From positions 186,001 through 250,000 of the forward strand of contig NZ_LJGT01000037.1 in NCBI RefSeq assembly GCF_001751365.1: a stretch of 64,000 nucleotides of DNA, in the 5' to 3' direction. Source of the DNA: Streptomyces abyssalis (GTDB lineage Bacteria; Actinomycetota; Actinomycetes; Streptomycetales; Streptomycetaceae). Position numbers and translations under genes: made by a program. Each line of letters opens with the position of its first letter. The stretch's first letter is position 1. Of the stretch, positions 43,949 through 52,429 are shown one piece after another. The notes beneath the pieces were generated by a model. That model saw only the letters and a program-made list of their open reading frames with translations, was not told where the DNA came from and did no database searches.

Positions 43949-44596
43949 TCACTTCCGCCAGAACAGGTGGTGCGTCACGCCGCTCGGGCTGGGCACGACG
44001 TCCTGGTGGAACCGGTCGAGCAGTTCATCGGGGGACTCCCACAGCCGGGATCCGGAGCTGAGCTTCGTCGGCACGACCGCCACATGCAGGGTGTCGACGA
44101 GGCCGGCTTCGAGGAATCGCCGGATGACAGTCGCCCCACCGCCGAGCCGGACGTCCCGGCCCTGCGCCGCCTCCTTCGCCCGGGCGAGTACCTCGGCCGG
44201 GTCGCCGTCGACGAAGTGGAACGTGGTGTCGGAGAGCGTGAACGACGGGCGCTTGTGGTGCGTCATGACGAACACCGGCGTGTGGAACGGGGGTTCGTCA
44301 CCCCACCACCCCTTCCACTCGTGGTCCTGCCAGGGCCCGCGCTGCGGCCCGAACTTGTTGCGGCCCATGATCTCGGCGCCGATGTTGCGGGCATAGTCCC
44401 GCGTGATGTAGTCGTCCAGGCCTCGGCTGCCACCGGGTTCGGAGCGTTTGACGGGCGGGTGGTCGGTGGCAATGGCCCAGGCGAACAGTTTCCCAGGATC
44501 GGCATGGCCGAACGGCTTCTCGAGGCTCTGGCCCTCGCCGGAGCCGAACCCGTCGCTCGAGACGGTGAAGTTCTGGACCCGCAGCAACTGGCTCAT
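43949..44596 (-). CDS. Dihydrofolate reductase/RibD C-terminal domain family protein
   Basis: A 215-residue reductase-like protein. The fold markers are the N-terminal strand and loop NFTVSSDGFGSGEGQS, the GAEIMGRNKFGP turn, FVMTHHKRPSF, and the NADPH-binding RLGGGATVIRRFLEAGLVDTLHVAVVP. It is most like YyaP/YwjB-type stand-alone RibD-C proteins. A GAAAGAG stretch precedes the ATG. The substrate is unknown. Confidence 0.87.
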   Translation of the reverse strand: MSQLLRVQNFTVSSDGFGSGEGQSLEKPFGHADPGKLFAWAIATDHPPVKRSEPGGSRGLDDYITRDYARNIGAEIMGRNKFGPQRGPWQDHEWKGWWGDEPPFHTPVFVMTHHKRPSFTLSDTTFHFVDGDPAEVLARAKEAAQGRDVRLGGGATVIRRFLEAGLVDTLHVAVVPTKLSSGSRLWESPDELLDRFHQDVVPSPSGVTHHLFWRK

Positions 44597-44871
44597 GTCG
44601 CTCTTTCCTGTCTTTCCTGCTTCGCGCTCTCTGATCGCTTACGGATGGTGGACCGGCCCGGCCGGGGAAACTCATCGCCGCATCGTGCAGTTCTCACAGC
44701 GCTCCCGCGGCCGCGCCGGGCGACGACTCCCCGGCGGTCGTCCCCCGGCGCAGCCGCGTACGGATCACCAGGCGAGCGTCCAGCGGGAGCGTGGGTCCTC
44801 CAGCCCCTGCTGTCGCCCCCGAGGGCGGCCGCGGCCTCCCGGCCGAATCAGCGACCCGCCGGTCACGGCAA

Positions 44872-46074
44872 CTAGTCGGTGCTCAGCGTCAGCCCGTACT
44901 CGGAGAGGGGTTCCGCCACGGGCTGGTAGTAGGTCGCACCGCCCGTCGAGCAGTCGCCCGAGCCTCCCGACGTCGTGCCCTGCGCCTGGTCGCCGGAGAT
45001 GAACGGGCCGCCGGAGTCGCCGGGTTCGGCGCACACGTCCGTCCGGGTCAGGCCCCGCACGGTGCCCTGCTTGTAGGTGACCGTGGCCTCGTGCTGCTCG
45101 ATGGTGCCGCACCGCCAGCCGCTGGTCGATCCGGAACGGCAGACCGAGGAACCGGCCGGGACCTGCTTCGACCCGGCGACCGACAGGTTCGCGGAGCCGG
45201 GGCCTTTCACATACGGCCTCGCCCGCCAGTTCTCGTTCGCCTCGACCCATGCGTAGTCGTCGCCGGGGAAGGAGCGGGCGCGGACGGTGCCCTGCGCGGC
45301 GCGGTTGTGGCCCGTCGTCCTGGTGCCTGCGCTTCCGCAGTGTCCCGCCGTGACGAAGCCCTCGGCGTCGCCCTTGGTGACCGCGAAGCCGACGGAGCAG
45401 CGCGTGGAGCCGCCGGAGTAGTACGCGTCGCCGCCGCGCAGATCCTCGGCGTACGTTCGCGGCTTCTCGGCGGACTGCGTCACCCGCACCAGTGAGGTGG
45501 AGGCACCGCTGCGGTTGAGGAAGTCCTTGGCGGCCCCGGGTTCACCCGCCCGTACGATCACGCTGTTGCTGCGCACGTCCACCGCCCATACCGCGGTGCC
45601 CCGCGGTGCGCGCTTCGTCGCCGAGTTGTCCAGGGCACGCTTGGCGGCTTCGAGGACGGCGAGGCTGTTGTCGACGACCTTCGCCTCGGCGCCCGCAGCC
45701 TTGATCGCCGCCGTGTCGCCCCGGTCGGTGGTCGCCACCACCAGCTTCGACGTCGATCCCGTGACCCACGCACCCGCGTAGCGCGTCCCGAGCTTCTTGC
45801 GGAGCTTCTTCTCGACGGCGACGGCGCGCTGCTCGTTGGCGATCCGCTTCTTCGCGTCCGCGGTGGTGATGCCGAGGTCCCTGCTGACGCTCTCCAGCAT
45901 TCCCGGTGCGACCTCCGGGGCGGGCGTCGCCGCGTCCGCGGAGCCGGTGCCGGAGCCCGAACCGGGCCGGGAGCCGGGCGGGGAGGGTTCGCCCGCGGTC
46001 GCGGGCATCACGCCGAGGCCGAGGGCGCCGACGGCCACGGCCGTGACGGCGAGGACAGGGAGCTTACGGGGCAT
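44872..46074 (-). CDS. Secreted S1 family serine peptidase with prodomain (streptogrisin-like)
   Basis: A 400-residue prepro-protease. Residues 1-27 are a cleavable signal peptide (LAVTAVAVGALGLGVMPATA). A Gly/Ser linker and an alpha-lytic-protease-type prodomain follow (residues 55-195, GITTADAKKRIANEQRAV). The mature chymotrypsin-fold domain has His near 243 (TAGHCG), Asp near 274 (DDYAWV) and Ser near 353 (EPGDSGGP), with paired cysteines typical of streptogrisins. GAGGAG lies close before the ATG. It is an extracellular protein-degrading enzyme. Confidence 0.92.
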   Translation of the reverse strand: MPRKLPVLAVTAVAVGALGLGVMPATAGEPSPPGSRPGSGSGTGSADAATPAPEVAPGMLESVSRDLGITTADAKKRIANEQRAVAVEKKLRKKLGTRYAGAWVTGSTSKLVVATTDRGDTAAIKAAGAEAKVVDNSLAVLEAAKRALDNSATKRAPRGTAVWAVDVRSNSVIVRAGEPGAAKDFLNRSGASTSLVRVTQSAEKPRTYAEDLRGGDAYYSGGSTRCSVGFAVTKGDAEGFVTAGHCGSAGTRTTGHNRAAQGTVRARSFPGDDYAWVEANENWRARPYVKGPGSANLSVAGSKQVPAGSSVCRSGSTSGWRCGTIEQHEATVTYKQGTVRGLTRTDVCAEPGDSGGPFISGDQAQGTTSGGSGDCSTGGATYYQPVAEPLSEYGLTLSTD

Positions 46075-46395
46075 CGGTGCTCTCCTCGTATCGCTGGTGC
46101 ACAGGCGTTCTCCGGCCCAGGGCCTCTCCCTGATCCAGACCGATCCGAACGACAGACCCTCGCCCCAGCGTCCGGCCGCCGCCCGGGGGGCACCACCTGT
46201 GAGGGGGCCGGATGGAGGTACGCCGGCGCACGTGCGGACACGTGGGCGTACGGACCCCGGTCCCCACGAACTGGGGCCCGCACGAACAGGAGTCCGAACG
46301 CACCCGGGTCCGTGCGGCTCGGCCGGTGAGCGCCGTGCCGCACGGACCCGCCGTGCTCTTGCCGTACTGCAGCCGTCGTGCTCCGTGCCGGCCGG
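46075..46395. other. 321-base intergenic stretch
   Basis: Between the protease start and the fasciclin-gene end. It contains short palindromes (CGCACGTGCG and CACGTG near 46230) and CACGAACNGG-type repeats near 46265-46285. I cannot identify a gene, a promoter with good hexamers, or a strong hairpin. Confidence 0.6.
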
Positions 46396-47040
46396 TTACT
46401 TCGGGGGCATCAGCACGGAGTCGACGATGTGCACCGTGGCGTTGGCCGTCTTCACGTTGCCGCAGCCCACGGCCGCCTCGTCGTTGACCTTGAAGGCGTC
46501 GCCGGAGCCCGAGGTGGTGAGCTTCTCCTTCGCCAGCGTCGGGTAGGAGCCGTCGGCCAGCTTCTCCTTGGACAGCGGCTCACCCACCACGTGGTACGTG
46601 AGGACCTTGGTGAGCATCTCCTTGTCGCTCATGACCTTCTCCATGTCGGCCTTCGGGACCTTCTCGAAAGCCTCGTTGGTCGGCGCGAAGACGGTGATGT
46701 CCTTGGAACTGTTGAGGGTGTCGACGAGACCGGCCTTCTTCACCGCGCCGACCAGCGTGGACAGTTCGGGATTGTTGCTCGCGGCGGTGGCCACCGGGTC
46801 CTGGGCCATGCCCTTGAAGCTGCCCTTGCCGGTCTTGGGAACGGCCTTGCAGGCCGGTCCGAACTCGCCGCTCGCCTGCGGCTTCTCCTGCTTCGAGCTG
46901 TCCTTGGGCGCCTCGGACTTCTTGCCGTCCGAGGCCTTGTCGCTGCCGCCGCCCTCGCTGGAGCAGGCGCTGATGCCCAGCGGCAGCAGAGCGACGGCGG
47001 TGACGGCGACGGCGCCGCGGCGGATTCGTGTGGTGTTCAT
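46396..47040 (-). CDS. Fasciclin-domain lipoprotein (MPT70/MPT83-like)
   Basis: A 214-residue surface protein. It has a lipoprotein signal (ALLPLGISAC, cysteine 26), a Ser/Lys-rich linker, then one fasciclin (FAS1) domain from about residue 75 to the end. Conserved FAS1 motifs are ITVFAPTNEAFEKVP and LTYHVVGEPL, closing with ATVHIVDSVLMPP. GAGGAGACAG precedes the ATG. It is 104 bases downstream of a molybdopterin oxidoreductase gene in the same direction. The single-FAS1 lipoprotein layout is that of mycobacterial MPT83, a known SigK target. Confidence 0.9.
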   Translation of the reverse strand: MNTTRIRRGAVAVTAVALLPLGISACSSEGGGSDKASDGKKSEAPKDSSKQEKPQASGEFGPACKAVPKTGKGSFKGMAQDPVATAASNNPELSTLVGAVKKAGLVDTLNSSKDITVFAPTNEAFEKVPKADMEKVMSDKEMLTKVLTYHVVGEPLSKEKLADGSYPTLAKEKLTTSGSGDAFKVNDEAAVGCGNVKTANATVHIVDSVLMPPK

Positions 47041-47144
47041 GTCTGTCTCCTCAAGACGGGGCTTCGTGCCGGAGCCTGTCGGCCGGCGTTGCTGGATCGG
47101 GAACGGGTGAGATGCCAGGTCGTGTCAGGTCACGTCGCGTCACG

Positions 47145-48866
47145 TCAGGTCACATCGACCACCACCGAGTGCCGTCCGGTCGCGCCGTCGGGTACGGTCC
47201 CGGCGCGCTCGGCGGTCTGTGTCTCGCCGTCCTTGTCGGTGGCCCGCACCTGGAGGCGGTGGCTGCCGGAGGCGGCAGGCCACTCCCACACCCACTGCCG
47301 CCACGTGTCGCGGTTGTCCTCCTCGGCCAGCCGCGCCATGCGCCAGGGCCCGTCGTCGACCCGTACCTCGACCCGCTCGACGCCCCTGTGCTGTGCCCAG
47401 GCGACGCCGGCGACCCGCACGGTGCCCGGCTTCAGGGAGGCCAGGGGCCTGGGGGTGTCGATGCGGGACTGCGTCTTGACCGGTGCGTCGCGTGCCCAGT
47501 CACGCTTGACCCAGTAGACGTCGTAGTCGTCGAACGTGGTCAGCTCCAGGTCCCGCAGCCACTTGCAGGCCGAGACGTAGCCGTAGAGACCCGGGACGAC
47601 CATGCGGACGGGGAAGCCGTGGGTGAAGGGCAGGGGTTCGCCGTTCATGCCGACGGCGAGCATGGCGTCCCTGCCGTCCATGACGGTCTCCACGGGGCTG
47701 CCGAGCGTCATTCCGTCCACGGAGCGCGCCACCAGCTGGTCCGCGGGGCCGCCCCTGGACGGCGGACGCACCCCGGCTTCGCGCAGCAGGCCGGCCAGCG
47801 GCACGCCGAGCCAGACCGCGTTGCCCGCGTACGAGCCGCCGACCTGGTTCGAGACGCAGGTGAGGGTGATGCGCCGCTCGATCAGCTTCCGCTCCAGCAG
47901 CGCGCCGAAGTCCAGCGTCAACGGACGGGACACACCCCGCCCGTGGATGCGCAGCCTCCAGGTGCCGACGTCGACGCGGGGGACGGTGAGCGCCGTGTCG
48001 ACGCGGTAGAAGTCCTTGTTCGGCGTGGTGAACGGCTCCACGCCGTCGATTCCGAGGTCCGCGCCGCGGGGGACCGGCGCGGCACGTGAGGCCGGTGCGG
48101 GCAGTTCGACCGTGGCGCGGGATGCCGCCGCCTCGGCCCTGCGCGAGGAGTTGAGGCCGCGGCCCGCGAGTGCGGCGCCCGCCGATCCGGCGGCCACCGC
48201 ACCGGCTGCCAGGGTGAAGCCGCGCCGGTCGAAGGAGGCGGGGGCGGCCGACCGCGTAGCCGCCCCCCGGGATGCGTCTCCTCCGTCCGGCGCGGTGATC
48301 TCGCCCGCGGGCGAGGGCCCGCGGCGTGCGAGCCTCCCCGCGAGGACATACAGAACGGCGGCGCCGGCGAGGGCTCCCACGGCGGACGGCACCGCGTCCA
48401 GCGGTCCGGCGTCCGGCCGTTCCGCGGCCGAGAGCGCACCGGCCAGCCCGAAGACGAGCACGCCGGCCGCGCCCGTACGCCGCCGTCGCAGCGTGAGCAG
48501 GCCCAGGGCCAGGGCGAAGAGCACCAGCAGCGCCAGGATGCCCAGTTGGAGGACGAGTTTGTCCTGGCTGCCGAACGTCCTGATCGCGAAGTCCTTGACC
48601 CCCGCGGGCGTCCGGTCGACGACCGCGCCGCCGACCGCGGTCACCGGGCTCGCCTCCGGACGGACCGTCACCGAGACCAGTTCCGCGACCGCCAGCGCCG
48701 AGAAGCCCGCCAACAGGCCGCTCAGCATGCCCAGAAGGGCCGGCGTGCCCGGGCGGGGACGCGGGGCGCTGCCGTGTCCGTGTCCGGATGTCCCGGGCCC
48801 GGGCCCGGATGCATCGGGGCCGGTGGTCCTGGCGCTCGGTTCTGGTTGTCGGGTCACACCTCGCAT
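47145..48866 (-). CDS. Membrane-anchored molybdopterin-dependent oxidoreductase (sulfite-oxidase family)
   Basis: A 573-residue protein. Residues 40-190 hold four to five hydrophobic helices and a second segment (FTLAAGAVAAGSAGAALAGRG) before the catalytic part. The sulfite-oxidase-type Mo-cofactor domain has FYRVDTALTVPRVD, the Mo-ligating cysteine in LTCVSNQVGGSYAGNAVW, and HGFPVRMVVPGLYGYVSACKWL. A C-terminal Mo-co dimerisation (Ig-like) domain follows. ATG 48866 has no ribosome binding site. A SigK-like -10 overlaps it, so GTG 48857 as a leaderless start is a serious alternative. It probably reduces or oxidises a substrate outside the membrane. Confidence 0.88.
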   Translation of the reverse strand: MRGVTRQPEPSARTTGPDASGPGPGTSGHGHGSAPRPRPGTPALLGMLSGLLAGFSALAVAELVSVTVRPEASPVTAVGGAVVDRTPAGVKDFAIRTFGSQDKLVLQLGILALLVLFALALGLLTLRRRRTGAAGVLVFGLAGALSAAERPDAGPLDAVPSAVGALAGAAVLYVLAGRLARRGPSPAGEITAPDGGDASRGAATRSAAPASFDRRGFTLAAGAVAAGSAGAALAGRGLNSSRRAEAAASRATVELPAPASRAAPVPRGADLGIDGVEPFTTPNKDFYRVDTALTVPRVDVGTWRLRIHGRGVSRPLTLDFGALLERKLIERRITLTCVSNQVGGSYAGNAVWLGVPLAGLLREAGVRPPSRGGPADQLVARSVDGMTLGSPVETVMDGRDAMLAVGMNGEPLPFTHGFPVRMVVPGLYGYVSACKWLRDLELTTFDDYDVYWVKRDWARDAPVKTQSRIDTPRPLASLKPGTVRVAGVAWAQHRGVERVEVRVDDGPWRMARLAEEDNRDTWRQWVWEWPAASGSHRLQVRATDKDGETQTAERAGTVPDGATGRHSVVVDVT

Positions 48867-48892
48867 TCGAGGTCCGGGGTCCGGCGGATTGG
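48865..48892 (-). promoter_or_regulatory. SigK-like promoter of the molybdopterin oxidoreductase gene
   Basis: Minus strand CCAATC (48892-48887), 16 bases, TCGAAT (48870-48865). The start site would fall at about 48858, right at the in-frame GTG at 48857, giving a leaderless message. The hexamers and spacing match those before sigK and before the FAD oxidoreductase gene. Confidence 0.5.
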
Positions 48893-48948
48893 TCCGTCAG
48901 GGTCGAAAATCGCCGGTCAGCGGGTACGGAAGAAATCCCGCTCCACGA

Positions 48949-48976
48949 CCAAGCCGCCGCCCGGCCGGCTCCGAAT
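48949..48976 (+). promoter_or_regulatory. SigK-like promoter of the FAD oxidoreductase-methyltransferase operon
   Basis: CCAAGC (48949-48954), 16 bases, CCGAAT (48971-48976), 41 bases before the ATG at 49018. The mycobacterial SigK consensus, as I recall it, is CCATCC-N16-17-CCGAAT, so the -10 is exact and the -35 matches at four of six positions. Confidence 0.55.
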
Positions 48977-49017
48977 GACACCCGACAGGATGCGTCCGAG
49001 CACGGCGAAGGAGCGGC

Positions 49018-50373
49018 ATGGCAGTCGGAACCGGCGGCAGCGGCGGCGGCTCAAGTGGCGGTGGCAGCGGCGGGACCGGCACACGGCGGCGCCGGGTGGC
49101 CGTGGTCGGCAGCGGAGTCGCGGGGCTCACCGCCGCGCACGTGCTGCGGCGTACGGACGCCGTCACCCTCTACGAGGCGGACGACCGGCTCGGAGGGCAC
49201 GCCCACACCCACGACGTCCCGTCGGCGGACGGCCGTCTGCAGCGCATCGACTCCGGGTTCATCGTGCACAACGAGCGCACGTATCCGCTGCTGCTGCGGC
49301 TCTTCCGCGAACTCGGCGTCCGCACGCAGGAATCCGAGATGAGCATGTCCGTACGGTGCGAGGGCTGCGGTCTGGAGTACGCGGGAGCCCGCGGAGCGCG
49401 CGGCGTGTTCGCCCAGCCGGGGAACCTCGCACGGCCACGCTTCCTGCGCATGGTGGCGGAGATCCCCCGCTTCCACCGGCAGGCACGGGAGCTGCTGGCG
49501 GCCGGCCCTCAGGCGGAGGGGGAGGGGGAGGGCGGCGCCCAACACGCCCTCACACTGGGGGAGTTCATGACCCGGGGCGGCTATTCCGCCTACTTCGTCA
49601 CGCACTTCATGACGCCGCTCGTCTCCGCCGTGTGGTCTTGCGACCAGGCGACCGCGCTTCGCTACCCCGCCCGCTACCTGTTCGGCTTCCTGCAGCATCA
49701 CGGCATGCTGAGCGTCAAGGGCTCGCCCACCTGGCGTACCGTCACGGGCGGCTCACGCGCATACGTCGAGCGGGTCGCCAAGCAGCTGGAGGCGGTTCAC
49801 ACCTCGACACCCGTGCGTACGGTGCGGCGTTACGGCGACCGCGCCGAGATCGTGACAGAGGACGGGACGGTGCACGAGCACGACGCCGTCGTGATGGCGA
49901 CACACGCGGACACCGCGCTGCGGCTGCTCGCCGGGCCCACCGCGGCGGAACGGGAAGTCCTCGGCGCCTTCCGCTACTCCCGCAACCCGACGCTGATGCA
50001 CACGGACGCCTCGCTGCTGCCGCGTGCGCGGGCCGCCCGCGCGTCCTGGAACTACCTGATGCCCTCCTGCGGCACCGACTCCGCCTCGGTGCGCATCAGT
50101 TACGACATGAACAGACTGCAACGCCTCGACACCCCGGAGGACCACATCGTCACCCTCGGCGGACACGACCGGGTGGACCCGGACTCGGTGCTGGCCAGGA
50201 TGGTCTACGAACACCCCGTCTACACACCGGAGTCGGTGGCGGCCCAGCAGCGGCTGCCCGAACTCCCCTCCGCCGTCACCGCGTTCGCGGGCGCCTACCA
50301 CGGCTGGGGGTTCCACGAGGACGGCTGCCGCTCCGGCGTCGACGCCGCCGCGGCCCTGGGGGTGCGCTGGTGA
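49018..50373 (+). CDS. FAD-dependent oxidoreductase (amine-oxidase fold, Rv0449c-like)
   Basis: A 451-residue flavoprotein. A Gly/Ser linker (residues 1-22) leads into the dinucleotide-binding motif VAVVGSGVAGLTAAHVLRR and the GxGGHA-type RLGGHAHTHDV. Later landmarks are DSGFIVHNERTYPLL, PTWRTVTGGSRAYVERV, and the C-terminal FAD-contact GAYHGWGFHEDGCRSG. AAGGAG precedes the ATG. It is the first gene of a five-gene GTGA-coupled operon equivalent to M. tuberculosis Rv0449c-Rv0446c. It is probably a desaturase/oxidase acting on fatty acyl chains; this is inferred from context. Confidence 0.88.
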   Translation: MAVGTGGSGGGSSGGGSGGTGTRRRRVAVVGSGVAGLTAAHVLRRTDAVTLYEADDRLGGHAHTHDVPSADGRLQRIDSGFIVHNERTYPLLLRLFRELGVRTQESEMSMSVRCEGCGLEYAGARGARGVFAQPGNLARPRFLRMVAEIPRFHRQARELLAAGPQAEGEGEGGAQHALTLGEFMTRGGYSAYFVTHFMTPLVSAVWSCDQATALRYPARYLFGFLQHHGMLSVKGSPTWRTVTGGSRAYVERVAKQLEAVHTSTPVRTVRRYGDRAEIVTEDGTVHEHDAVVMATHADTALRLLAGPTAAEREVLGAFRYSRNPTLMHTDASLLPRARAARASWNYLMPSCGTDSASVRISYDMNRLQRLDTPEDHIVTLGGHDRVDPDSVLARMVYEHPVYTPESVAAQQRLPELPSAVTAFAGAYHGWGFHEDGCRSGVDAAAALGVRW

Positions 50374-51143
50374 CGGGCCCCGTCCAGGCCGGCGTGCCGG
50401 ATCCGGCCGCGGAGCCGCCGGCGCCGGCTCTGTACAACTGCCTCGTGACGCACGTGCGCACCAGCCCGCTGCGCCACACCGTGCGGCACCGCACCTACAT
50501 GTGGCTGATCGACGTGGACCGGCCGCCGCGGCTGCCCCTCGCGCTGCGTCCTCTCGCGCGCTTCCGCAGCCGCGACCACTTCGGCGGTACGGCGCCCACG
50601 ATCCGCGCCGGACTGGAGCGCTTCCTGGCGGCGCGCGACGTGGAAGCGCCCACCGGCAAGGTGCTGATGCTCGCCAACGCCCGTGTGCTCGGGCACGTCT
50701 TCAATCCGCTGAGCCTCTACTGGTGCCACCGTGCCGACGGCACGCTCTCGTGCGTCGTGGCCGAGGTGCACAACACCTACGGCGAACGGCACTGCTATCT
50801 GCTGCACACCGACGACGCCGGAGAAGCCGCCACCGCCAAGGAGTTCTACGTCTCGCCGTTCTTCCCCGTCGACGGCGCATACCGCATGCGGCTGCCCCGG
50901 CCCGGCTCGGAGCTCCACCTCGCCGTCCATCTGGAGCGGGCCGGCGGGCGCCCGTTCACCGCGACCGTGCGTGGACGGCGCCGTCCTGGAAACACAGCGG
51001 GGCTGCTGCGTGCCGCACTCCGGCACCCATGGCCCACGGCCGCCGTGAGCACAGCCATCAGGCTGCACGGCGTCCGGCTCTTCCTGCGCGGCCTGCCCGT
51101 ACGTCCCCGTCCCCGCCACCGGATCCAGGAGGGTCTGGAGTGA
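50370..51143 (+). CDS. DUF1365 domain protein (Rv0448c-like)
   Basis: A 257-residue protein covered by DUF1365: LYNCLVTHVRTSPLRHTVRHRTYMWLIDVD, MLANARVLGHVFNPLSLYWCH, VVAEVHNTYGERHCYLL, and KEFYVSPFFPVDGAYRMRL. The GTG start overlaps the upstream stop (GTGA). DUF1365 genes travel with the FAD oxidoreductase and cyclopropane-synthase-type genes in many bacteria. The biochemical role is not established to my knowledge. Confidence 0.88.
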   Translation: MTGPVQAGVPDPAAEPPAPALYNCLVTHVRTSPLRHTVRHRTYMWLIDVDRPPRLPLALRPLARFRSRDHFGGTAPTIRAGLERFLAARDVEAPTGKVLMLANARVLGHVFNPLSLYWCHRADGTLSCVVAEVHNTYGERHCYLLHTDDAGEAATAKEFYVSPFFPVDGAYRMRLPRPGSELHLAVHLERAGGRPFTATVRGRRRPGNTAGLLRAALRHPWPTAAVSTAIRLHGVRLFLRGLPVRPRPRHRIQEGLE

Positions 51144-52429
51144 GTCTGCACATGCCATCCGAGTCCCGGCCCGACACCGCGGTGGATCCGCGGCGCTGGC
51201 CCGACGTCGCCCGCGTACCGCAGCCGTCACGGGTGCGCACAGCGGTCGCCGCCCACCTCGTGCGCCGGGCCCTGGAACGCCTGCCCCTGGAAGTCCGTAC
51301 GTCCGGCGGTGAAACCCTCGGCCTCGGCGGCCCGCTGATCCGACTCCACGACCCCGGCGCCTTCTTCCGCAGGGTCGGGCAGGCGGGTCTGATCGGCTTC
51401 GGCGAGTCGTACATGGCGGGGGAGTGGGACGCGCCGGATCTGGCCGGTGTGCTCACCGTCCTGGCCGGCAACGTCACCGCACTCGTCCCGGGGCCCCTGC
51501 AGCGGCTGCGCGCCCTGTGGGCGGCACGACAGCCCGCGAGCGGACACAACACCGAAGACCACTCGCGGCGGAACATCCACCACCACTACGACCTGTCCAA
51601 CGACCTGTTCGCCGCCTTCCTCGACGACACCCTGACCTACTCCTCGGCGCTCTTCCGCGACTTCCCCGCCGCCTGGCCGGACCTCGCGGACGCCCAGCGC
51701 CGCAAGACCGACCGGCTGCTGGACCTGGCCCGGGTCGGCCCCGGCACACGGCTGCTGGAGATCGGCACCGGCTGGGGCGACCTGGCGCTGCGCGCCGCCG
51801 CCCGCGGCGCCCACGTGGTGACCGCCACCCTCTCCCAGGAGCAGCTGGACCTGGCGCGGCAGCGCGTACGGGCCGCCGGACACGAGGAGCGGGTGACGCT
51901 GCTGCTGCGCGACTACCGGCAGCTGACGGGCTCGTACGACGCCGTCGTCAGCGTCGAGATGATCGAAGCGGTGGGCGCGGATTTCTGGTCCGAGTACTTC
52001 GGCCGCATCGACCGGCTGCTGGCCCCCGGCGGGCGGGCGGCCCTCCAGGCCATCACCATGCCGCACGAGCGGATGCTGGCAACCAGGAACACCTACACGT
52101 GGATTCAGAAGTACATATTCCCCGGCGGGCTGCTGCCGTCCCCCGAGGCCGTCGAGCACGCCACCCGGGACGCCACGACCCTGCGGGTGACGCGGCAGGA
52201 CGGTTTCGGGCCGCACTACGCGGAGACCCTGCGGCTGTGGCGCGAACGCTTCGCCGAACGCGCCCCCGCGGTACGGGCGCTCGGCTTCGACGCGACCTTC
52301 CAGCGCATGTGGACGTTCTATCTCGCCTACTCGGAGGCGGGCTTCCGCTCCGGCTACCTCGATGTGAAGCAGCTGCTGCTCACCCGCACCGCCGACGGCG
52401 CGACGGCCCACCAGGAGGAGACACGGTGA
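51140..52429 (+). CDS. Cyclopropane-fatty-acid synthase-type methyltransferase, first copy (UfaA1-like)
   Basis: A 429-residue SAM-dependent fatty acyl methyltransferase. An N-terminal lipid-binding domain (GFGESYMAGEWDAPDLAGVLTVL) precedes the catalytic domain: HHHYDLSNDLFAAFLDDTLTYSSALF, motif I RLLEIGTGWGDLALRAA, VSVEMIEAVG, and WIQKYIFPGGLLPS. It adds a methyl or methylene group from SAM to a double bond in a membrane lipid chain. AGGAGG lies about 9 bases before the GTG, which overlaps the DUF1365 stop. It corresponds by position to Rv0447c (ufaA1). Confidence 0.9.
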   Translation: MSLHMPSESRPDTAVDPRRWPDVARVPQPSRVRTAVAAHLVRRALERLPLEVRTSGGETLGLGGPLIRLHDPGAFFRRVGQAGLIGFGESYMAGEWDAPDLAGVLTVLAGNVTALVPGPLQRLRALWAARQPASGHNTEDHSRRNIHHHYDLSNDLFAAFLDDTLTYSSALFRDFPAAWPDLADAQRRKTDRLLDLARVGPGTRLLEIGTGWGDLALRAAARGAHVVTATLSQEQLDLARQRVRAAGHEERVTLLLRDYRQLTGSYDAVVSVEMIEAVGADFWSEYFGRIDRLLAPGGRAALQAITMPHERMLATRNTYTWIQKYIFPGGLLPSPEAVEHATRDATTLRVTRQDGFGPHYAETLRLWRERFAERAPAVRALGFDATFQRMWTFYLAYSEAGFRSGYLDVKQLLLTRTADGATAHQEETR

